Shown here: positions 12,913 to 19,870 of the stretch, in pieces
Position numbering within the stretch: the first letter of the stretch is position 1
Layout of the letters: every line of letters begins with the position of its first letter
NCBI GenBank assembly: GCA_017963875.1
Contig: JAGCTA010000389.1
Coordinates: forward strand, 1 to 20,818
DNA length: 20,818 nt
From: Victivallales bacterium
GTDB lineage: Bacteria; Verrucomicrobiota; Lentisphaeria; Oligosphaerales; Oligosphaeraceae
Reading direction: 5' to 3'
The notes under the pieces: generated by a model
The model's database searches: none
Seen by the model: only the letters and a program-made list of their open reading frames with translations
What the model was told of the DNA's origin: nothing
Program-made: the position numbers and the translations under genes

Positions 12913-14767
12913 ATATACATTGTCAGAACACACTTCAGGCATCGGCATAGACCTGACTGGGACCTCAGTGCGCCTGTTGCACCTGAGCATCTCCAATGGT
13001 GCGTTCCGCATCAATGCCGCAACGGTCATCAATGCGTTGCAGGAGGGCATCCTTGACGGACAGGAATTGTCGGAAGCCATGGAAAAATGGCTTGGCGACC
13101 GCAATCTGACTTCCGTCCAGGCATGTGCCACCCTGCCCCCGATGACCACCACGGAATCCATCTTCGACCTGCCGCCCGCGCTGCCTGCAGTTGAAATCGG
13201 CAAGATGGTCGCCGTGCAGGCACGGGCGTTGGAAAACATCTCCGACGATGCATTTATCCATGACTACCAACTTATACGCGTTTCCAAAGAGGTACGGCAA
13301 CCCGTCATCATGGAAATCGTCAAGGAAAGCAGCGTCAACCAGCAATACAAACTGCTTTCCGAACACCATGCCAATATCAGACAGATGACCAGCCATGGTC
13401 TCGCTGGAGTCAACGCGCTTCTGACACTCCATCCCACGGCATCTGCGACGGCGGGACTTCAGTTGCTTCTCAACATCGAGCCTGACTACAGCACGCTCTC
13501 CATTCTGCGGGGCGGGCATCTCATGGGGCAGTCATGGCTGTCGTTCTGCACTGCTCCCCATGACAGTGCAAGTTCCCCGCAGGCACTCAAGGATGACATC
13601 ACTGCGGCACTTGAACGCTGGCATGAGACATCAAAGGACAATGGCAATTCAGGCATTCCCCATACGCTGTGGCTTACGGGCGAAGGTGCCATGCACCACC
13701 AATACCGCGATTTTCTCGCAAAGTCTTTCCCATGGATGGAGATACGCATCCTTGGCGTGCCAGACACCTTTCTGGAAGCGACAGACATCGCCACAGATAC
13801 CTCACAGGAAGGTCTCCATCCTGAACTCATTGTGGCATTCGGACTTGCAGTCCAAGCCATCAATACGTCTCCCCTCACGATTTCGCTTATTCCTGAACTT
13901 GCCCGCTGGCAACAGGAACGGCTCAAAAGTTTCCCGCTGCTCGTCGTCTCGGTCGCGTGCGTTTTCTTTGGCATGCTGTCATTATATCTGGGAGTTTCCT
14001 TCAGGATGAAGACCATGGAGGCAAAGATCATCAGCGAAAACAACATGCTGAAAAGATGCCAGGAGTTGGTTCCTAAACTTGACAAGGCAAGGAAGCAGTT
14101 GGATTTTCACCAGAAGCAGATGCTCCCCATTGTCGAGGCTGGACATCGTACAAACCGTTATCTCGAAGTTCTCCAGATATGGGACAAGGCATTGGAAGGA
14201 GACAACAGTTCACAACGTCAGAACTGGGGGATTTTCCTTGCTGATGAAGGCTCGTTCAATTTTGTCAACACAGAGCATACGCCCAAAAACGAAAGGAACA
14301 AGACAACACCATACGAGCCTGAATTTGATTTGACGACGCGTTCGCAGATGAACGATGCTCTCGCCATGGAATCCCCTCACCAGCCATTGCCTCAACTCCA
14401 GCCGTCCGCAGTGCCTTTCAAGCAAAAACTCACCCCCGTCACAGAAATCCCCTTCCTGAAAAACATCTATATCGGCGGCATTACACCGCTTGGAGAATCG
14501 CGCTACAAGGTCGTAAAGGAAATCCAGACGCGACTTATGGAAACCAACATCTACACCAATGTCGATGACCATATCGACTTTCTCATCAAGTCTTTCAGCG
14601 ACAGATATTTCATGCCGTGGCTGGATTTTCTCAGGGAGAACAAGCAGGCGCTCGGCAATGACTATACCATTTTTTTCCTGCAATTGCCCTTCAAAGACAA
14701 TTACATCAATCAGGAAATGCTCCTCTCCCCGCCTGTTCCAGAAAGAAAAAACAAGAAAAAACGTTGA
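12893..14767 (+). CDS. pilM: PilM-PilN/GspL-like fusion protein
   Basis: The 624-residue protein joins a cytoplasmic actin-like ATPase-fold domain to a periplasmic part. Residues about 15-340 are PilM-like: the first phosphate loop is GIGIDLTGTSVRLLHLS, the second is LLLNIEPDYSTLSILRGG, and the third is LWLTGEGAMHHQY. One membrane helix lies at about 346-370 (FPLLVVSVACVFFGMLSLYL). It is followed by a coiled coil and a PilN-like alpha/beta region (about 525-600; IYIGGITPLGESRYKV). Known PilM recruits the motor through PilN, PilO and PilP; GspL combines both functions in one chain, as seen here. The ATG lies inside the end of the secretin gene (20-base overlap). The C-terminus is basic (ERKNKKKR). 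Orthology to PilM or GspL individually is not settled; the family role is well supported. Confidence 0.82.
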   Translation: MSSSTPKYTLSEHTSGIGIDLTGTSVRLLHLSISNGAFRINAATVINALQEGILDGQELSEAMEKWLGDRNLTSVQACATLPPMTTTESIFDLPPALPAVEIGKMVAVQARALENISDDAFIHDYQLIRVSKEVRQPVIMEIVKESSVNQQYKLLSEHHANIRQMTSHGLAGVNALLTLHPTASATAGLQLLLNIEPDYSTLSILRGGHLMGQSWLSFCTAPHDSASSPQALKDDITAALERWHETSKDNGNSGIPHTLWLTGEGAMHHQYRDFLAKSFPWMEIRILGVPDTFLEATDIATDTSQEGLHPELIVAFGLAVQAINTSPLTISLIPELARWQQERLKSFPLLVVSVACVFFGMLSLYLGVSFRMKTMEAKIISENNMLKRCQELVPKLDKARKQLDFHQKQMLPIVEAGHRTNRYLEVLQIWDKALEGDNSSQRQNWGIFLADEGSFNFVNTEHTPKNERNKTTPYEPEFDLTTRSQMNDALAMESPHQPLPQLQPSAVPFKQKLTPVTEIPFLKNIYIGGITPLGESRYKVVKEIQTRLMETNIYTNVDDHIDFLIKSFSDRYFMPWLDFLRENKQALGNDYTIFFLQLPFKDNYINQEMLLSPPVPERKNKKKR

Positions 14768-14784
14768 TCCAATAGCATCATTTC

Positions 14785-15663
14785 ATGTCATATCATCCGT
14801 ACAGACAATGGCCTAAGTTCCATCGTCAACTTCTCCAGTTCTCGCTGGCGTTGCTGGCGTTGTTGCTGGTTGTGCTTTGGTTCCATGTCCTGCCACGCTG
14901 GCAAGTCCTTGAGGAACGGTCGGAGGAATTGGAGCGAGAGAAACAGACTTTCGAGAATAAAAGTTATCCACTTGATGCAGTCCTTCTTCAACAGCACCTC
15001 GCAGATTGCGAACAGCAATTGAATGGCAAGGAAAAGTCCAAGGGGTTGATTCAATTATCGAAACAGACGATAGAAAAAGCGACGTCCACCTTTCAAAATG
15101 ACATTGTCACCGCCTATCCAGTCGAGCCTATGTCTCAAGAAACCCCTGAGATCATTTTCGTCAATCACGCCAGCCGCATTGACTTCAAGGACTTGTTCGA
15201 CCGCCTGAACACCAGCCTATCCGATGAAGGTATCACCATCACCCCGCAGTCGCTTGGACTTGATGAAGAAAGTCCCGAACCTGTGTATCAGCAGATTCTC
15301 AAGTTATGGACAATCAGAAAACTCATCGGTCTAGCCAGCCAAAACCATCTGGACATTGAAGAAAACAAGGAGGAAAACGCCGCGGCCATCCGCGCGCGCC
15401 GTGTCATCGCTTATACGTTGACCGCCAATGAGGAGAAGCCCTACCTTCTGGAATTTCCCATACGAATCAGGCTTTCTGGAACAATGAAGGATTTCCTCTC
15501 GTTTGTCGATAACCTCCAGGGGCCGGACATGTATCTGCCTATGAAACGTCTGATTGTCCATTCAACGCCACCACAGTCTTTTCCACCAGGAGAGACAAAG
15601 ATTGTCGAGCGACTCCAGTTCACTGTGGTCTGTTCGTCCTTTTTCAAGATTCCTGAAAACTGA
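14785..15663 (+). CDS. PilO/GspM-like inner-membrane protein (Amuc_1100-like architecture)
   Basis: The 292-residue protein has one N-terminal membrane helix (about 16-36; LLQFSLALLALLLVVLWFHV). A coiled coil follows (about 40-85, EERSEELEREKQTFENK), then two alpha-beta-beta periplasmic regions (about 120-175 and 205-285). The C-terminal part carries FPIRIRLSGTMKDFLSFVDN, a typical PilO/GspM ferredoxin-like signature. PilO and GspM link the cytoplasmic platform to the secretin. The layout matches what is known of Amuc_1100 of Akkermansia muciniphila, which sits in a secretin/PilM cluster of the same kind; the relationship is inferred from architecture and context, not alignment. It begins 17 bases after the PilM-like stop with no visible Shine-Dalgarno, so coupling to upstream translation is likely. 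Confidence 0.75.
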   Translation: MSYHPYRQWPKFHRQLLQFSLALLALLLVVLWFHVLPRWQVLEERSEELEREKQTFENKSYPLDAVLLQQHLADCEQQLNGKEKSKGLIQLSKQTIEKATSTFQNDIVTAYPVEPMSQETPEIIFVNHASRIDFKDLFDRLNTSLSDEGITITPQSLGLDEESPEPVYQQILKLWTIRKLIGLASQNHLDIEENKEENAAAIRARRVIAYTLTANEEKPYLLEFPIRIRLSGTMKDFLSFVDNLQGPDMYLPMKRLIVHSTPPQSFPPGETKIVERLQFTVVCSSFFKIPEN

Positions 15664-15666
15664 TAA

Positions 15667-16383
15667 ATGCAGAAAATCATTCAAATCATCATCGACAACT
15701 GGGAAAAATGCGTCCTGGGGCTTGCCATCGCCATTGGCATCCTGCTATGCGCGGCCGCGGCATTTTTCTTTCAGGGCGAATTACTTGAACCGCCAGAACC
15801 TGGAAAACCTCTTTCTTCTGTCAGGTATTTTCCCTGGGATGAAGAGCCTCTCTCCTTTCTCAACCCAGTCATTCCAGACGCAAAGCAAGCCAATCCGTTT
15901 GCAAAGGCACTGGCCAACCTGTTGCCTAAACCTCAGCCGCCCGAGACACCAAAAACTGTCGAGCCGCCCGAGCCGCCAAAAACTGTCGAGCCGCCGAAAC
16001 TAGTCGAACCGCCCGAACCACCCCAAAACGTCGAACAAGTTCAAGAGCCCCCGAAACCCGTTGAACAACCTGAGCAACCTCAACCAGCCGAACAGGTTCA
16101 GGAACCGCCAAAGCCCGAACCGCCGCCAAAGGTCATCAATACCATCACCATCACCTACCGCGGATACTATATTGACCTCTCTGGCACCACGATTGGAATG
16201 CTTGCAATCAAGGATTCACGGAATGATTCGACGCAATATCTCCGATTAAAGCCACAAGAGACATTCCTTGATTTCTTCAGCCTTGCGAATATCACTGAAA
16301 ACGATATTACAATACAGACAAGAGACGGCCAGTTGAAAACAATTCCATGGAATCAAAAAGGCGTCTTCGAAATCGACAAGTAA
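15667..16383 (+). CDS. PilP/GspC-like protein with proline-rich periplasmic linker
   Basis: The 238-residue protein has an N-terminal membrane helix (about 15-37; CVLGLAIAIGILLCAAAAFF). A long Pro/Glu/Val-rich linker spans residues about 88-155 (repeats of PKTVEPPEPP and QVQEPPKP type). A C-terminal beta domain runs from about 159 (ITYRGYYIDLSG, then ITIQTRDGQLKTI) and resembles the homology region of GspC/PilP. That domain contacts the secretin N0 domain in known systems, and the linker is long enough to span much of the periplasm, as in TonB. The gene starts 3 bases after the PilO-like stop, so all four cluster genes are tightly spaced and probably one operon. It ends 41 bases before convergent prmA; no clear terminator is visible between them. 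Confidence 0.75.
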   Translation: MQKIIQIIIDNWEKCVLGLAIAIGILLCAAAAFFFQGELLEPPEPGKPLSSVRYFPWDEEPLSFLNPVIPDAKQANPFAKALANLLPKPQPPETPKTVEPPEPPKTVEPPKLVEPPEPPQNVEQVQEPPKPVEQPEQPQPAEQVQEPPKPEPPPKVINTITITYRGYYIDLSGTTIGMLAIKDSRNDSTQYLRLKPQETFLDFFSLANITENDITIQTRDGQLKTIPWNQKGVFEIDK

Positions 16384-16424
16384 TCCTTATCGGTCAACGG
16401 CTGACATAATGCCTTCAAAGCGGC

Positions 16425-17309
16425 TTATTCAACTCGAAAACAGCCACTGCGCCATTCGTCAATGGTCTTGCGCGAGACTTCCTTCAGCCCAAGGGCAGTA
16501 AAACGCCTGAGTATATCGTCATACTGTTCAATCAAAATCCCTGACAGCAGCAGATAACCAGGACGCTCAACATAACTGACGACTCGTTCGGCATTCGCCA
16601 GCAGCACGACCGCAAGAATGTTGGCGGCGACCAATTTCGCCTTCGGACCATTGTATGAAGCAAGATCCGCGACAGAGACATCGACGCCCGATATGCCGCA
16701 CAACGCCATGTTTTCCAGCGTTGTCGGAATGCACTGCGGGTCATTGTCAAACGCATAGACTGGACGATATCCAAGAAGCCATGCGCCCATTGAGAGAATT
16801 CCAGAACCGCAGCCAGCGTCAAGGAAGGAGACGGGGCCCTGCTGGCGTTCAAGTTCATCCATGAACTGCAAACAGGCCTTGGTCGTCCCATGATATCCCG
16901 TGCCGAAGCACATGCCTGGATCCAAGGCAAGAACCAAATCCCCAGGCTGTGGCTGGTAATCTTCCCAACTTGGCTTTATCACAAGTCGTTCGCTAGCGCG
17001 GAAGGTATGGAAATTCTTCTTCCAACTTGTACTCCAGTCTTCCTCCAGCAGTTCTTCGCAACGCACTTCAACGGAGCCAGAGAGGCAATCCTTCCAGTCC
17101 TTTAGCCCAGTCTCGATGGCTTCCCGCCACTCTTCCGCCTGCGCCATGGATTCCGCCAGGACATACGTCGTCCCGACCTGAGTTTCTTTATTCGAATAAG
17201 ATGAAGGGCAATACCCCAAGGCGGCAAGCGCTTCTTCGATAATCACCACATCATCCAAGTTGCTCAATACTTCAACGACTTGTATTTTCCCCTCGGCAGT
17301 CTTTGGCAT
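16425..17309 (-). CDS. prmA: Ribosomal protein L11 methyltransferase
   Basis: The 294-residue cytoplasmic enzyme uses S-adenosylmethionine to methylate ribosomal protein L11. It has the normal PrmA length and layout: an N-terminal substrate-recognition domain (about 1-110), then a class I methyltransferase domain. The family signature appears as DPGMCFGTGYHGTTKACL, where most relatives have FGTGxHxTT. Next come the SAM loop FLDAGCGSGILSMGA and the catalytic-region motif AANILAVVLL. AGGAG lies 9 bases before the ATG. It is the third gene after nifU and nifS on the same strand, 35 bases past the nifS stop, so co-transcription is likely. Confidence 0.92.
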   Translation of the reverse strand: MPKTAEGKIQVVEVLSNLDDVVIIEEALAALGYCPSSYSNKETQVGTTYVLAESMAQAEEWREAIETGLKDWKDCLSGSVEVRCEELLEEDWSTSWKKNFHTFRASERLVIKPSWEDYQPQPGDLVLALDPGMCFGTGYHGTTKACLQFMDELERQQGPVSFLDAGCGSGILSMGAWLLGYRPVYAFDNDPQCIPTTLENMALCGISGVDVSVADLASYNGPKAKLVAANILAVVLLANAERVVSYVERPGYLLLSGILIEQYDDILRRFTALGLKEVSRKTIDEWRSGCFRVE

Positions 17310-17344
17310 TTCCGCGTTCTCCTATTTCGTCCAGCGGTGTCTTG

Positions 17345-18511
17345 TCAGCGACCATACGGCGAAAGCGCACGCAATTCACGAATAATCCCTGGCACCACGC
17401 GAAGTATCTCATCCACTTCCGATTCCGTATTGTAGCGGCTGAAACTGAAACGGATGGAACCGTGAAGCGAACGGTAGTCCACTCCCATGGCACGCAAGAC
17501 ATGGGACGGCTCAAGGGAGCCGCTTGTGCATGCGGAACCTGAAGACGCGCAGATTTTCGCTGCCTGATACATGCGCAGCAATATGGATTCGCCTTCTATG
17601 TACCTGAAGCAGATGCTGGACGTATTCGGAAGACGATGCTCCACATCGCCATTGACCTGCGGATCGGGGCATGTGTTCAGCAGGCCCTGCTCCATACGGT
17701 CACGCAGTCCCTTCACATACGTCTGCTCCTTTTCAAGATTTTCAGACGCCAGTCTGGCTGCCGCCCCCAATCCAACGATGCTTGCGACGTTTTCGGTCCC
17801 AGCACGACGCCCACGCTCCTGATGCCCCCCTGTCAGGAAAGTCGAATAAGGCGTGAAACGGCGCACAAACAGCACGCCGACCCCTTTCGGGGCATGAAGT
17901 TTATGGCCACTCAAAGACAGAAAATCAATCGGCTTGTTCTTCAGATTGATTGGAACCTTTCCGACAGCCTGGACGGCATCCGTATGGAAAAGCGCACCAT
18001 GCTCATGGGCGATTTCCGCCAATTCAAGCACGGGATAGATATTGCCGATTTCATTGTTCGCCCACATGCAGGATACGATCGCCGTGTCGTCGTCAATCAC
18101 TTGACGCGCCTGCTCCAGATTAATCCTGCCATACTTGTCCACTGGCAGATATTCCACTCGAACACCATGCTTCTCCAGGACGCGGCACAACGAAAGGATG
18201 GCCGCATGTTCCACGGCAGTCGTCACAACCTTGTGACGACCGCGCTGCGTTTCCAACGCACTGCGAATGGCGGTGTTGTCGCTTTCAGACCCGCAACTGG
18301 TGAAAATGATTTCATCCGCATTCGCACCAAGCAATGCGGCAATTGAGTTTCGCGCCTCATCAATGCCAGTTGCAGGCTTGGAGGCAAACGGATGGGGGCT
18401 GGATGGATTCCCGTATTCCGTTGTCAGGAAAGGCACCATTGCCTCAAACACTTCAGGCGCAATGCGTGTCGTTGCATTGTTATCGACATAGATGATTCCC
18501 TGCTCTGACAT
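17345..18511 (-). CDS. nifS: Cysteine desulfurase, NifS/IscS type
   Basis: The 388-residue enzyme takes sulfur from L-cysteine as a persulfide and passes it to the NifU scaffold. It is a fold-type I PLP enzyme in the cytoplasm. IIYVDNNATT is the N-terminal signature, VEHAAILSLC contains the cofactor-stacking His, and LSLSGHKLHAPKGVG carries the PLP lysine at residue 204. Cys328, in CASSGSACTSGSLEPSHVL, is the active-site cysteine in a class I (NifS/IscS) mobile loop. The ATG at 18511 is chosen because GAGGAGG lies 9 bases upstream; a TTG at 18529 extends the frame by six residues but has no such support. It starts 20 bases after the nifU stop. Confidence 0.95.
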   Translation of the reverse strand: MSEQGIIYVDNNATTRIAPEVFEAMVPFLTTEYGNPSSPHPFASKPATGIDEARNSIAALLGANADEIIFTSCGSESDNTAIRSALETQRGRHKVVTTAVEHAAILSLCRVLEKHGVRVEYLPVDKYGRINLEQARQVIDDDTAIVSCMWANNEIGNIYPVLELAEIAHEHGALFHTDAVQAVGKVPINLKNKPIDFLSLSGHKLHAPKGVGVLFVRRFTPYSTFLTGGHQERGRRAGTENVASIVGLGAAARLASENLEKEQTYVKGLRDRMEQGLLNTCPDPQVNGDVEHRLPNTSSICFRYIEGESILLRMYQAAKICASSGSACTSGSLEPSHVLRAMGVDYRSLHGSIRFSFSRYNTESEVDEILRVVPGIIRELRALSPYGR

Positions 18512-18531
18512 TTCCACGATCCTCCTCAAAT

Positions 18532-19395
18532 CTATTTGACCTCAATCACATTGATGCCAGGAGATACTTTCTCACGCAGTTTCGCCTCGACAAAATGCTT
18601 CAATGTCTGAAGCGCGGACGCACAGCCTGCGCACTTGCCCTGCAGGCGCACAGAGACATCATTGCCATCAATGTCAACCAGTTCCACATCGCCGCCATCA
18701 CCCTTGAGTCCAGGGCGGATTTCAGTATCAATCGTACTCTGAATCAAGGCTATCTTCTGCAAATTGGTCAAATTCGCAGGCACGGTGCTTGGCGTTTCAC
18801 TGTGTTTTCCATTGATGCTGTCAAGAATAGCCTGGATGTCATCCTTGCATGCACCGCAGCCTCCGCCAGCCTTGGTAAAATGGGTAACCTGCTCCACCGT
18901 CGTCAGGTGATTCGCCTTGATGACGCTGCGGATTTCCGCTTCGGTTACATTGAAGCAATGGCAGACGACGCGATCGGCGCCCTCTTCCGCCGTTTCCTTC
19001 ACTGGGACATTCCAGTCTGGATGCTTCGCAGCCATGTCCTTGACGGCCGCCTCAAATGCCTCCGTCCCCATGACGGAACAATGCATCTTCTCCTCGGGCA
19101 GTTCCCCCAGAAAATCCGCAATGTCCTGATTGGTCAGGCTGACCGCCTCGTCAAGCGTCTTTCCCTTAAGCATCTCCGTCAAGGCGCTGGCACTCGCGAT
19201 GGCGCTCGCGCACCCAAATGTCTGAAACTTCGCATCGACAATTGTCTTCTTGTCATCCGCGACTTTCAAAAACAGTTTCATCGCATCGCCACACACGATA
19301 TTTCCGACTTCGCCAATCCCGTCTGCATCGGCGATTTCACCGACATTGCGCGGATGAAGAAAATAATCCATTACTTTTTCAGTATAATTCCACAT
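18532..19395 (-). CDS. nifU: Full-length NifU iron-sulfur cluster scaffold
   Basis: The 287-residue protein builds Fe-S clusters with sulfur from NifS. All three NifU domains are intact. The IscU-like scaffold has Cys35, Cys62 and Cys106 (GNIVCGD, FGCASAIAS, KMHCSVMG). The central [2Fe-2S] BFD-like domain has Cys145, Cys147, Cys180 and Cys183 (VVCHCFN, GGGCGACKDD). The C-terminal Nfu domain has Cys255 and Cys258 (GKCAGCAS). The N-terminus MWNYTEKVMDYFLHPRNVG fits known NifU starts. ATG 19395 is chosen because AGGAG sits 8 bases upstream; the ATG six bases earlier is too close, and the frame upstream of it is unlike NifU. No nitrogenase gene is present, so this is probably the general Fe-S machinery of an anaerobe. 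Confidence 0.95.
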   Translation of the reverse strand: MWNYTEKVMDYFLHPRNVGEIADADGIGEVGNIVCGDAMKLFLKVADDKKTIVDAKFQTFGCASAIASASALTEMLKGKTLDEAVSLTNQDIADFLGELPEEKMHCSVMGTEAFEAAVKDMAAKHPDWNVPVKETAEEGADRVVCHCFNVTEAEIRSVIKANHLTTVEQVTHFTKAGGGCGACKDDIQAILDSINGKHSETPSTVPANLTNLQKIALIQSTIDTEIRPGLKGDGGDVELVDIDGNDVSVRLQGKCAGCASALQTLKHFVEAKLREKVSPGINVIEVK

Positions 19396-19524
19396 TGACA
19401 TGACTCCTGTGTATGCTCTGGAACAAAGGGACAGCCGTTTCCTCTGTGAAGCCTGTTTTTTTCTTTTGCCCTCTTCCACAATAAGGACAGATTCCTGAAC
19501 CAATTGCTTTGGCAGTGGTGCTAT

Positions 19525-19621
19525 GACCTCGAAGAGGTCAAATATCAGTAACCCCAGGTTTCGCTTCGCTCAACCTGGGGGAGCCGCCCCAAAAGTATTC
19601 CGACCTCGAAGAGGTCGAACC
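19525..19621. repeat. Dispersed palindromic repeat, copy 2 (intact)
   Basis: This copy holds three nested palindromes. GACCTC-GAA-GAGGTC is at 19525-19539. A perfect 9-bp hairpin CCCCAGGTT/AACCTGGGG with an 11-base loop TCGCTTCGCTC is at 19552-19580. CGACCTCGAAGAGGTCG is at 19601-19617. Flanks match copy 1 at 276-364. It lies in the gap between nifU and the divergent isomerase. Repeats of this type, with a GC stem and a loop built on GAGCGAAGCGA, look like dispersed non-coding elements. Confidence 0.75.
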
Positions 19622-19669
19622 AGCCCCAAGAGGAAAAGAACATTTATATACATAATATAATCCATGAAT

Positions 19670-19681
19670 GGACAATTGTCC
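19670..19681. promoter_or_regulatory. 12-bp perfect palindrome, possible operator
   Basis: GGACAATTGTCC is perfectly symmetric and lies 77 bases upstream of the candidate promoter of the isomerase gene, in the gene-free stretch 19396-19870. A regulator site is possible; nothing else supports it. The rest of that stretch holds the dispersed repeat, the promoter below and the nifU leader. Confidence 0.3.
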
Positions 19682-19758
19682 TGTCACATTTGCCATTTTG
19701 ATTCACATACAATTTGCAAATACGCAATATTCAAGTATTTTTTATCCAGAACGCGCTA

Positions 19759-19787
19759 TTGTCATATCTGCTTTATGGCTGTACAAT
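19759..19787 (+). promoter_or_regulatory. Candidate sigma-70 promoter for the isomerase gene
   Basis: TTGTCA (19759-19764) and TACAAT (19782-19787) are separated by 17 bases, close to consensus in both boxes. They lie about 84 bases upstream of the ATG at 19871, giving a leader of roughly 75 bases. Confidence 0.55.
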
Positions 19788-19870
19788 ATGGATATTGTCG
19801 GCGAAAAGCCGAAGAATGCCAATTCACCACGTCAAATAAAAGCAACCCCAACAACACAAGGAGACACGTC

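Noticed and set aside
18595..19398. A 267-residue plus-strand frame opposite nifU
   Set aside because: It is antisense to an intact three-domain NifU with all cluster cysteines; the frame is a shadow.
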